Origin: Flammula alnicola
Lineage: Eukaryota > Basidiomycota > Agaricomycetes > Agaricales > Strophariaceae
NCBI GenBank assembly: GCA_015499995.1
Contig: JADNRV010000091.1
Coordinates: 62,001 to 126,000 of the forward strand
DNA: 64,000 bases
Direction: 5' to 3'
A program made the position numbers and the translations under genes. The notes under the pieces are model-generated. The model searched no databases. It was not told the origin of the DNA and was given only the letters and a program-made list of their open reading frames with translations. Shown here piece by piece: positions 1 to 10,847 of this stretch (positions within the stretch are counted from its first letter, which is position 1; the number at the start of each line of letters is the position of its first letter).

Positions 1-1626
1 GACATTTGAAGAGCCAGTGCTTGTCGAAGGAGAAGAACCGCATGATGAGGAGCTCCTTCAATTTTGTTGGAGGATGGCGGTGAGGGATATCGTAACAGCG
101 TCGTCAGTTGCCCACTGTAATCAGCAGGTATCACTAAATTAAAATGAGCAAAGGAGTACTTTAAACAAGTAAAAAACTGCTTACATTCGTTACGAATCCT
201 AATAAGCATAGCAACACAGACCCATTGCGCTAGGTCCAGACTTGCATCGCAAGCAAAAAGACAGTCCCACAGCTTCAAGGCATCCGGCATGCTGAATTCA
301 CGAGTAAAGAGTAATCTCAGCCAACGGCTACAGAAATAGATAAACGGTCAACATTCACGTCACACACACCTCCACAGAATGATGCATTGCTCACATCCCA
401 TAAATTTGCGGCTCGATGCCAGCTTTCTGCATATGCTGCCACAACACGGGGTCACACGCTTGAAGGAGATTCGACTGGATGTGATTACAGGCTTGAACAA
501 TCGGAGCGACGTAAGGTCGGATGCCGTCTTGCCCATTGGGTATGATGACACCATTTGGGAAAGGTGCCAATGGTTTCTCGCTGAGCTCTGTGAGTCTGGT
601 TCTCGCCATTCGTACCACTTGGAAACGCCGTTCATAACAGAGTTGAATAGACCCCATGCATCTGCGGCAACAAACTTGACCGAACAAAGATCCACAGGCC
701 TTGATAACGTGCATCTTGAATTTCATCGTCGGCTATTGAGTCGTAATGGACTCCAAAATATAATGGAGCCAGCAATTCATGCATCCCTGTGAGATCATGA
801 GCAAAGGATCCATTTCCATGAGGAAAAAAGACATACCCTGTCGATATCCTATCGATGGATTCATGACCGAGTATAAGAAGAGGATATTCGTGAGTTCTAT
901 TTGAACGTCACTCTCGCGAAAGAATGAAATCTCAGGAAACCTGCAAAGAGTTAGACTATATATGAATTGAAAAAGACATCTCCTTACGTGCGTTCGACAT
1001 CTTGTGAGATCACCTTCCGTAGCTCTATACCAGCAAACCACTCGTTCCAAGGGTTCTGGAAAAAGACGGTTCAGCAAATTGATAATCTCAAACTGGCGTG
1101 TGCTCAACACTGACCTCATTGTGAAGACTGAGGGGATTGATCAAGTCAAGATTTCCAGCACCATCCACCGGCCTCAGCGGTGCGTTAAGGATACTTCGTC
1201 TGCTTCCATGTTTCGCAACGTCTGGTGCTCGAGACTTCTCTTCCAACAAAGCAGTATAACCCTTCCTCGAACTCTGCAACGTCTCTAGCAAGCTGGAAGG
1301 TCGAGGCGGCAGCGACGCCTGTAGAGGTTCTTCCTTTGCGAGGAAAAGCTTGAGCACAAGAGAAGTTAGCCAACGAAATGGGTACTTGGTGGCATGATCC
1401 CATGAAAGACCTTCCAAGCAAGACTCCTCCCAGCTACACTAATCGAATCGGTCGGCCCTGGATACAATCGTTCTGCTATTGTCGCGTCCTTGCATTTGGA
1501 TAGGGTATTGCCAGAGATGAAGAGACGATCATATAATTTCCTGCAAATTCCCGATGACGCGCATGACTATTCGATAGGTGAACAAACTAACTGAAGCAGC
1601 TCTAGACGAGAAGGGCTGTTGTCCAT
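1..1626 (-). CDS. TBC-domain Rab GTPase-activating protein, TBC1D5-like (3' part beyond window)
   Basis: Predicted RabGAP that would switch off a Rab GTPase, probably in endosome or retromer traffic as TBC1D5 does. The start MDNSPSRLELLQ at 1624-1626 is followed by a GTTAGT intron. Later exons read RSLAWK then LFLAKEEP, and further on NPWNEWFAGIELRK. The catalytic arginine-finger motif ISQDVER and the glutamine-finger motif GYRQGM are both intact. The family block DPVLWQHMQKAGIEPQIYGM follows, then RWLRLLFTREF and LWDCLFACD around 240-400. At least five introns are visible. The frame is still open at base 1, so the C-terminus is missing from the window. The TBC assignment is firm. The TBC1D5 subtype is inferred from the NPWNEWF and EPQIYG blocks. 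Confidence 0.85.
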
Positions 1627-2240
1627 TTCAAATATTAATCAAAACATATGATGATTGAAGGCGACGAAACGACGATTGTATGGCGGTTGGAGCGCTCAAA
1701 GTTGGACGGAGGTGTCGTGTTTAGAGGGTCCTGAGCGTTAACACAAACGCTGAAGAGATATAGCCTTGGATATAGCACAAGTTATATGACGTTGTTTGGT
1801 AGTGACGATCTGCAACAAACATTGTATTTACAATTGGGTCGGAATTGGGAACATGCGATAGAAAAAATACATATTATTTCTACTCTACAACACTGTTTCA
1901 AATGTCAAGTACATGGGTTGTAATTCGCGACGATGAAATTCTTAATAAGTATGCTACTAACGTCGAATGCACGGGAACCGCGAGGTTGAATGCTGAGCGA
2001 GGCTGACTTTCTCGATAGCAACAAAAGCTGTCACATAAGTATATCTGAAAGAAAGCGACTGGCATTCAAGTCGGCTAACCCCAAAAAGTACGGTAGGTGG
2101 TAATATTTGGGGAATGACGAGAAGGAACTTGCATTGGAGCTGCATGGAGAAAGCGGCGATTAGGCCGATGTGTTTTGCCCTATGTTCGATATGCGCGAGT
2201 CCAGGACGATATCAGAAGGAAGGAGAAGGCATGTTGTTCA
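1627..2240. other. Intergenic region: promoter side of the TBC gene and 3' flank of RMD5
   Basis: These 614 bases lie between the RabGAP start and the RMD5 stop. Short open frames on both strands show no conserved motif or consistent splice pattern. The region is AT-richer than the flanking exons. I see no further gene or repeat. Confidence 0.6.
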
Positions 2241-3676
2241 CTAGAGGTAGATTCGTAGAGCTGATCCGACTGCAGTTTCCACTGGGCAGTATGGGCATTT
2301 AGACCGCCTGTAGAATAGGTAAGGACCTGAGAGACAAAGAAGACAGAAAGGATAGAAAAGACCCACCCTCCAGATTTGTTAGTTTCTGTAAACTATCCTT
2401 CGAAATGACATGCCCACAGGCCATCATCATCGGTGGATTCAATTCTGTAGATTGCTCTTTTGACACCAAGCAAGCAAATATTGAATGATACCTATTGTCA
2501 GAAGACAGAGGTATTTCAATCTAGGAATGGATGATAATAAAGTTAGCCATGAGAGAAGCACGCCAGTAAAAAGACGCACCGGCAATTCATCCATTTGGCT
2601 CCATTCGCCCTTCCTATCCCCCATGACTTTCCTGCCCTTCTCATTCTCGCCAATGCTCCGCCTCCACCAATATCGCCAACCACGCGAAGGGGAACTTGAC
2701 GGCTCATACCGAGGCTTGCACAGTACTCCTTCGCAAATAACGGTTCCAGATCAAAATGGAGGGTAGGAAGTGCGAGATCCTTATAAATTGAATTCTGAAG
2801 CTTGGACAAAGGAAGGAAAGCCACGCATGTCATTAGTCTCCGGAATTCAACTTCGTGTTCTTTGTAGAAGGGGCGAAGGTTTTCATTTGCATAGTAGATT
2901 GCAGGCAAAGGGTCGGGTGGATGAGATGATAAGAGTAACCGGATATATTGTGAACGGTGAAGATAAAATTCCAAAGGTGAATTGCGAGATTGAAGGAAGC
3001 TCGCGTGATTTCTGGCCCATCTGCATGGAAGATGGTGAATTAACGGAATTAACTAACACAGGTATTTGGAAACGAACTTAAGAGCCGGTGTTATATCCTG
3101 GTTTCGCAAAGCCTTGAGGATTTGGTGTAGGTCAACGAATTGATTGCGGAGGTCGTCAGAGATTTTTATTTGGGATTCCTGTAAAGCAATTTTACTTGAA
3201 TATCGCTATCCGGGAATTAAAGTGGCTGCCATACTTTAGAAATGTCTCCGCAACCTCGAACTGACCCGTTCTAAGGAGATGTAGAGCAATGGTTCTTTCG
3301 AGCGCTGTAACAGAAGATGCAGAGGAGAATAGGTCCGGATAAGTGGGTAAAGGTGTCGGAAATTTCTACGAAATCATTATGAGCGATGTGAAGGCGTTGA
3401 GAAGACAAACTCCCGTACCTTGTCCAATGCTTTTCCCAAGCGAGAGAGAACGGAATACACTTCTTTTTGGCGTTCGTCCACCTCCTTCTTCTTGGCTTCC
3501 ACCGTTTGTGCTAGTTGTCTGATATATTCCTCGGAGCAATTTCCGAGTAAGAAATCCTCTTTCGCCTGATGGAGGGACTGAAGTAAGGAGTCAAGAGATT
3601 GACCGATTGAGGGGCCTTTGGAATTTGCGGCCGTCAGCTTCTCAAGCTTCGTCAACTCTTTCAACAAGGCATCCAT
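2241..3676 (-). CDS. RMD5: RMD5/GID2-like RING E3 subunit of the GID/CTLH ubiquitin ligase
   Basis: Probable catalytic RING subunit of the GID/CTLH complex, which in yeast targets gluconeogenic enzymes for degradation. The N-terminus [14 protein letters not shown] is a coiled-coil-like helix. The CTLH/CRA region follows ([27 protein letters not shown]). The degenerate RING starts with [10 protein letters not shown], continues with [19 protein letters not shown], and after an intron ends [21 protein letters not shown] then stop. That short C-terminal tail just behind the last CPYC pair is typical of RMD5/RMND5. At least four introns are present, and one 5' splice site in the RING (GGTGG|GTCTTT) is non-consensus but restores the frame. 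It is divergent from NSA1 across 226 bases. Confidence 0.9.
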
Positions 3677-3902
3677 GGTCTGAATGCGTCTCCAGGTTTG
3701 GAGTGGTCAATGTCGTTGAGAGGTTTCCAAGGAATGGCCAGGACAAAGGTAGACGAGCTCACTCTGGCATGGACAAACGAGTGGTGGAGGGAATTGCCGA
3801 ATGGAGGCCGCGGATTAGCATGCTGACAAAACAGTTCTAAAAACGGATGCATGCTAACTCGGCAAATTTCTCGCTCGAACCTTGCTCAAAAACCCTCAAA
3901 AA

Positions 3903-5353
3903 ATGTCGCGATTCCTGCTGGGAGATGAGCTAGGGAACATCAAAATCTTGCGCTACTCTCCTGACGCATCAGAAGAATCCAAAACTAGTGTGACGACTGT
4001 GTATCACCCAGAAGCTTCTGCAGGCGCCATCGGCGTCCAACAGCTTGCAAATTCATCTCAAGGCAGTGGAAAACAACAGTATGTATTTGCATAGCCAAAT
4101 AGCGTCTCTGAAACTTACTAAATCAATTATAACAAGCAAAGCTCGCTGCAGCCTTTTCCGACGGGTCTTGCTTTGTTTCTGCTGTGAAAGAGGATGATAC
4201 CTTCGAAGTGCTCTCTGAATGGAAAGAACCCCGTATTGTTGGCAGTAAATTTATCGGTACTTCACTGACTGAAAGGTTCTTTAAATTCATCTCATCCACT
4301 TGTAGTGTCTGACTGCCAAGCGATAGCTCCGCTTTCACCTGCACCTCAAATGGAATGCTTCGCAAGACTATCTTCAACGTCGAAGATGGAGATTCCGAGC
4401 CTCAGGTGTCGCGATCTGAGTGCGGCACTCTCCCAAGCCGACTTTGTGACTGGAGACTTTCCGAGGACAGCGAGACTTTCGCGTACGGTGGCGACGAGGT
4501 TGATCTTTCGGTGTGGAGCACGGAACTTGGGTTTAAAGCCCCAACCACCGCAGCCGATGCTGCAGGGTCATCCAAAAAACGGAAACGAAACGAGGATTCT
4601 TCTCAGGAGAATTATGGAGAGCTCGAAATGTAGGACAATAATTTTGTAACTGTTTTCTGTCTTGACATTTCACTTCATTAGGTCCCGAACGATAGCTTGG
4701 CCTTCGTCAGCCAATCCGTATCACAGCATTGTCCTATCTTTCATCATCCCCTTCTGGTCATCATCTTATCACGGGAACACAGTTCGGTGACATTCGACGC
4801 TACGACACTAGAGCTGCACGTAGACCAGTCTCCAATTGGACCGGGATAGGTAAAGTCGGAGGAGTGAAGGCTATTCAAAAAGGACTTCGGAAAAGTGCGT
4901 ATTTTATCAAACTACAGATTTAACTTCCTCTTGATTATTTCATCTTAATAGCGAGTTTTTCATGAGCGACAATGGTTCCAATTTATACTCAATAGACCTA
5001 CGCACTGGTGGTATTTTGTACAGCTACAAGGGTGAGTTTTATGTTGTGCCATAATTCAGCCATTTCTAACTTTTTGGATAGGAATATCCGGCGCAGTGAC
5101 ATCTATTGCGCCTTCTCCGAACATTATGGCTTCCACATCACTTGACAGATTTGCCCGCGTCCATAGCATCGTTGCTCCTCCCTCTGGACCAGGGAGCCAC
5201 CAGGAACGGAAAGGCACAGTCCTCGAAAAGTCATACCTGACTTGTGTGCCCACAGCAATCGTATGGGATAAATGCATAAGCGACAATTTCTCGAAGGAAT
5301 CTTCCACTAACGAAGACGACGAAGTGTGGGACAACATGGAGAATGTCAGTTAG
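3903..5353 (+). CDS. NSA1: NSA1/WDR74-like WD40 ribosome-biogenesis factor
   Basis: WD40 protein of the Nsa1/WDR74 family, a nucleolar factor for 60S pre-ribosome maturation. The start MSRFLLGDELGNIKILRY is chosen because it opens directly into the first WD blade; an in-frame ATG 21 bases upstream is possible. Diagnostic blocks are GDIRRYDTRAARRPVSNW (the family's TR/RRP block), FFMSDNGSNLYSIDLRTG and the last blade GISGAVTSIAPSP with STSLDRFARVHS. A Lys/Arg-rich insert (SKKRKRNED) sits mid-protein and the C-terminus is acidic. About five introns of 50-60 bases break the gene. It converges on the pirin gene with 43 bases between the stop codons. Confidence 0.85.
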
Positions 5354-5396
5354 ATTATATAATACATTTCATTCTTAGAGACAGTCAGATATCTAT

Positions 5397-6921
5397 CTAC
5401 TTGTGAGCAATCTCACTTTTCCAGGTATGAGCGCGCTCAAATCCGTTCTTTCCAGTTTGATCTACAGGTAAGAACATGATTTCGTCAGCTCCATCATCGT
5501 GGATAGTAAGTGAAAACGCACAGTCAACCAACGTCTTCTGTATTTCTTCCCTTGTGGTCATGACAAATGGGCCGTATTGGAACACTGTCTGGTCAAGCGG
5601 TTCGCCTGCAATCTGTTATTCCTGGTATGTCAACAACAACAACACAAGTCCAAAAGACAAAGCTAAATGCATACCAAGACTAGTTCTGTACCCTCAGCAC
5701 CAGAAAGAGAAACACCAGTTTGTTCCGAATCCGCTGACAGGACTGCAGTGTGGAAAGCAGGAATCGCGGTTGTATCTGAGCCGATTTTTACGGCGCCTTT
5801 CCAAGCTGATGAAAACATATTTATTAACTAAGACATTTTGCAAATATGATTAACAAGACACTTACAGTAAAAAACGCGGTCCATCCTTTGCTTTAACAAA
5901 TGGTGAGAAATCAAAAATAATAACATGCTCAATGGACACTCACGCAACTCTTGGAACATTGTTCCTTCTTTTGTAAAAGTAACATGGAAGTACCAGCAGC
6001 CACCTAGCGGTCTCACAGGCGATTCAATGCCATGACTCTTCCCACTGATAACCTTGATCTTGACAGGCCCGTCGATACCTTGTGGGTATGCAGTAGGAAT
6101 CCTTCGAAAAATGTCGGTTTTTCTGGAAGGCCATACAAAGATTAAAACTCACTCCTCAGGGGCAAGCTCTTGATATGTCGGATCCTAGTACGCATGGTCG
6201 GCATGAGGCGAAGAGCAGATCAAAATAACAGGACGTACCACCATCTTATACTATATGCACGATATTAGCAAAAGAGATCTCCGACTCAGCGCCGAGAAAC
6301 TATGCGTACCGCTTTTGGCAAATCCACCCATAACTGTAAACCCCGAGGGTCGGGCTGTCCTTTGGCATGAACAGGCATTTCAGCATGGATGATGCCTTTC
6401 CCAGCGCACATCCATTGAACGCCACCGGCCTCTAATATATATCAGGAAATGTTTCTATGCAATGGATTGCACATAGCATTCACGTATCGTTCCCTTGTGC
6501 CAGCAGAATCTTCGTGCTGACTTGTTCTAAGGTATGCATTCCTTGTCAATGCGATGGTGCGGTGTGGAATGATATATTTCCCTACCCTTCTAGCATGTAT
6601 GTAACAGTTGCTTGTCCTCGATGAGGATGGTCAGGGAAGCCCTTAGCGAGTTAGGTTCGTTATCGGAAGTAAAAGTCCCTTGAATTGACATGAGAGACGT
6701 ACTGCGCCCTGGGTAACATGAAATGGTCCAGCATGAGAAACGGCGTGAGGTTTCGGAGGTTCATTGAACCAATGCTGCGTCTAACCAGAGCGCCTGCGCC
6801 CTATGCCCAGAAATTAGAAATCTTGTAAAGAGGATTTTAACTAAACTTTTAGCCCCACCTCCGGTGTTTCTACGGCGAGCACTTTCTTCGTGACTATACG
6901 TGAGATGGCAGCAAGAGACAT
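5397..6921 (-). CDS. Pirin family protein
   Basis: Iron-binding cupin-fold pirin, probably nuclear or cytosolic; homologues act as transcription cofactors or quercetinases. Recognisable blocks in order are RSIGSMNLRNLTPFLMLDHF, the metal-site region GGVQWMCAGKGIIHAEMPVH, GLQLWVDLPK, PVRPLGGCWYFHVTF, and the C-terminal GPFVMTTREEIQ and GKNGFERAHTWKS. The HAEMPVH segment carries the expected metal-site His and Glu, and several introns interrupt the gene. I chose the Met at 6919-6921 (MSLAAISRIVTKK), which matches the usual pirin N-terminus. The frame continues upstream to Met 7083, adding a hydrophobic Ser/Thr/Pro-rich leader, so an extended form is possible. Confidence 0.88.
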
Positions 6922-7316
6922 GTTGGTAGCAGGTTCGGAAGTGGATGGTGATGTTTGTGGTGAGAAGGCGAAGAAAGTGAGATATATCCAAGGAAGGTGT
7001 AGGAGCGTGAATTCCACAAATCCTTTTAAGTTAATCTGCATCCTCCGCGTGAGCGGTGGTAAGTAATATCGAAAAGGCAACACGTTATGTGCTCATGTCA
7101 TTGTCTGACTAAAAATAATGGCTGACTAAGTTCGCAAATCATACAGATTTACTGAGTTGTAACTTGAAGTTAGTAACTTGCACAGGTCTAGCAATGTCAA
7201 ACCCGTCGAACTCATTCACCGTTCTGTTCAAACCCCAAATAAAGTAACTAAAGTGTCATCCAAGTCTTACCATCATCATATTAATGCCGCAAGAGCGTAA
7301 AGACATCAGAGGGCCG
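6922..7316. other. Intergenic region upstream of pirin
   Basis: These 395 bases lie between the pirin start and the permease stop. They hold the upstream in-frame extension of pirin (to 7083) and AT-rich sequence. No other gene or repeat is seen. Confidence 0.5.
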
Positions 7317-9657
7317 CTACAAAGAATCCCATAATTTCCTAAGCTTAGTTTGGGGTCCCTTCGCTGCTTCCTGGGCGATGAATTCTCTTCCTCCTCGTCG
7401 ATAGCACGAATCCCTGTAACAAGATCGACCTTTTCGCTAGGAATAACCTTGGTTTTGAATGTGATTTTATAGCCGAGCCATAGGAAGAAGAAAATCGGAA
7501 GAGCAATATAGTTCCTGCAATTAGAAAATAAGTCAGCGCGGAGAAATCATGGAACACAACAAACCCAACTTACGTGACAAAATTAGCTGTTGAGAAGGGT
7601 ATGAATGAATCGAAACCTTTAAAAATCGTGATAATGATGGACGAAATCAAGGCAAGCCAACTCCCCCATGGTTGGAATGGAGCTTTGTAGGGTAGATCAT
7701 CGCGACTCATTCCATGTGCTTTCAGTGCTTTCATGAAGCGGCTATGGCCATCACGAAAGTGAGTTTCTTCTTGAAAGGAAAGGAAGGGTAAAACTTACAT
7801 GTGGGAGTATAAGATACACATCCATGTCAAGGCGCCAAAAGTGGACACAAGATTCACGAACCATCCGAAGACTATACATCGGAAAAGTCAGGGGCAATCG
7901 ATTAGACATGAGAGTTCTCTGACCTTTTGCACCAGACGCCTTGACATTTAGGAAGACTAGACCGCAGAATAGTGTACACAAGATCAAGGCGGGATATGGA
8001 ACACCCATGCGGTTAACTCTCCTGAAAATAGCAGGCGCTTTCCCTTCTACAGCCAAACCATAAAGGGTGCGTGACCCTATGTACAAATCAGAATTGGCTG
8101 CGCTCATCACAAATATGAGGATAGCGGCGTTGATGACATGATTCAGCACTTTAATGCCAGCCTAAAGTAATAATAAGTATTGGGGTTACCTTCAAAGGGA
8201 AAGTGATGTTACAAGAGTGGAGGCGACCACGAAAGGGCTGGCGGCGGCCCCTGTCTTCGATTTATTGGCAATGAAGAGATTCGGGTCGGTACGAGGGACA
8301 GTTAGGCCAATCACAAAGACTCCTCCGATGTAGAAGATCAGGATACGCCAGAATGTTCGTCTAATAGCAGTTGGAATGTTCTTGCGTGGATTCTCTGCCT
8401 CTCCGACAGTCACCTGATAAAAAAAGAAGAAATCAAATTTCTGTACAGTATAAATGAAATAACACAGACTCCAATCAATTCTGTTCCTATAAATGCGAAA
8501 AGCGCATTGGTAAGAACTGCCCAGAATCCAAGAAAGATTGCGGTCTTTTCATTGTGCACTTCAGTCAAAAGATAAGATCCCATAGGCCCGTTTGGTGCGT
8601 GCCAATAGCGGAATCCAATGCGGTCATGCTTGGGATTTCCACCTACGGAGCTGAATCAGTTTTCCGGCACACATAAATACTAAGAAAAATAGACGAACCA
8701 AGGTCAATGATAATACCCATCAGCAACAGACCTATTAATGCAATGACTAGGAGTAGAAAGTAGAAACAAAGTTAAGGAATGCGCGATAACCATCGTGCTG
8801 AGACTTGCCCTTTATACTCGAGAACCAAAATTCCAACTCCCCAAAAACACGAACACCCAAGAGATTGATAATGAAGACTGACATCGTCCTTATAATAACG
8901 TTCGATTTGATAGGTCAATTTTACTCACTAAATGCAATGAATATGACTGCAATAATAATTCAGAAATAAGTTGACGGTGTTTCATAAGATGGCCTACCCA
9001 TCCATATTGCGATATGCACAGAACGAGTCCAGTATTGTACAACGACGCCGGCAGCATTGATGTTATTAGGCGTAACGATTAGCTATTAGTTATGAGGTTA
9101 GTGTAAAATCCTTGTCAAATGAACTGGGACTCACATATTTCATAAGATAGTTCCATCCGAGAGCAAATCCAAAGGCAGGATCAACGAATCGGGTAGCATA
9201 TCCTGCAAATCCTTTCTTGTGTGGCAAGAAAGCCGCCATCTCGCCGAGAGAGACCATGACAAGATAACACACAAATCCAACATAAGAATACCCCAACAGA
9301 AGACCTTTCCGGAGAAGGTGTATAATTAATCAAGGGACTCTTTGACGCTTTTAGTAATAGAAAAAGTATACCAAGGGGGCCACCTTTGACCAATGCCGTT
9401 CCAGAACCAATAATCAGCCCAGTTCCGACCGCTCCCCCCAACTTGTGACAAAATGAGCTAAAATCGAGAGAGAAAATCCATTGGATACTCACAGCGATCA
9501 TAGAGATTTGTCGGGCCTTGAGGCCACGATGCAAGCTCAGCTCTTCGGGTGGTTCATTGAGAGCTTCGTCGTGGTAGTCTCTGTCAATGGAGCTTGATGA
9601 CTTCTCCTGTTCAATCTTGTCGACCTCAGCGGTACCACGTTTCTCGTCGAACTCCAT
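7317..9657 (-). CDS. Amino-acid permease, fungal YAT/APC family
   Basis: Plasma-membrane amino acid/proton symporter of the yeast-type permease family, about 12 membrane segments. The cytosolic N-tail MEFDEKRGTAEVDKIEQ leads to LHRGLKARQISMIAVGGAVG, followed by GTGLIIGSGTALVKGGPLG, the classical TM1 signature. Later blocks are GYSYVGFVCYLVMVSLGEM, FVDPAFGFALGWNYLMKY, VGEAENPRKNIPTAI, SAANSDLYIGSRTLYGLA and FGWFVNLVSTFGALTWMC. The tail ends QTKLRKLWDSL. Around eleven short introns split it, including inside TM1. The length matches the family. Substrate range cannot be read from the sequence. A weak TATA-like stretch lies near 9718-9724, about 60 bases upstream of the start. Confidence 0.93.
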
Positions 9658-10847
9658 CGTGTAAACGAAAGAGAGAAATTAGCCGGGAGAAGTGGGAATC
9701 TAGAGAAGCATTGGTGCTTATAAAAGCGCGGGGTCTATGACGAGTAACTCTCCAATTAGTTGGCTTGTGCATCTGAGATCGCCAAACTTCTTCATCTCCG
9801 GAAGTCATTGCAGTAAGCTGTGCGACCTAATGGCTATTGTAATGAGGCGGGAAGATAAAGGCTTGCAATAGTATAGAATAACCATGTGCTCTGCGACATC
9901 TAGTTGCCTGAAAGGGTCAAACGTCATATTGAAGATTTACCGTATGGGAAGAATGCGGAACCATTGGACCAGACATCGATAGGAGACGTGCACCTCCAAG
10001 GAGCCTTTCACAGGCGGAATTAGTGCAGTGATGAGATGTCAACTCCGAGTCCTCAGGCTGCCAACAAGCTGCCAACTAGTGCCCCATGTGTATGCCAAGG
10101 AAGAGTACGCTCCAGCGACAAGGAACAGAAGATAGCAATGCCAGCATTGAGCAATGAACGTGAACAATCATGCCCAGAGATATGTACTCGGAAGATAACA
10201 ATCAATTGGAGTTCAGAGCTGATGTTGAGCGATGCCAAGAGTCGGACCTTGGTCGGGCCGCGAATCCTCTTTACGATACGGGGACGACCCTGATTTATTG
10301 CGCCATTTGTCTCCGAAATGTTTCTACAGCTAAAAGTTTCTGTCAATTTCACAAGTTCACTGTTGTTCGCCGAGGGGTTATCAATATATCTAGACCCCGT
10401 GCTGATGTGTAACTGCGCAAAGATAGAAACAGGTTACAGAAAATAACTATGAACTTCGAATTGACTTCGCAGCGCGAACGACGGAACTTATGCATACTTA
10501 CCCCAAAATAAATCCTATCCTGCACAGGATTAAGCAGCGCAAGGGAATGCACAAGTATAAGTATACATACAAATCTATTGACTGTGACAGACATCGTAGT
10601 ACCAACGGTCGGGTGCCATGTTGCGCCCAAGTACATGCATAAGTGTACCCCTTGAACGCCATACAAGACTAATTGAAACAAAAATCAGGACGCCAGCAAG
10701 GGAATCCTGTCAATAGAACTAGTACTGCTAAGATCATCCAGAAGTGGAGAAATTTATATCGTTTAGCTTTGGAAATTACTTCTATGATGCACGGGAACCA
10801 CCGCAAAATCGTGAATATTCCTACTAGTAAATAGCCGCACTCAGACT
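9658..10847. other. Intergenic region upstream of the permease
   Basis: These 1190 bases contain only short, non-overlapping open frames on both strands with no recognisable motif. The TATA-like element near 9718 fits the permease promoter. The length suggests regulated expression of the permease, but I cannot identify specific sites. Confidence 0.5.

Noticed and set aside
1957..2302. Small frames on both strands near the 3' end of RMD5
   Set aside because: The plus-strand frame overlaps the terminal RMD5 exon (2241 onward) in antisense, and the minus-strand one lacks any motif.
10036..10681. Overlapping small open frames on both strands upstream of the permease
   Set aside because: No motif, no splice-supported extension and no preferred strand; they look like chance frames in a long promoter region.
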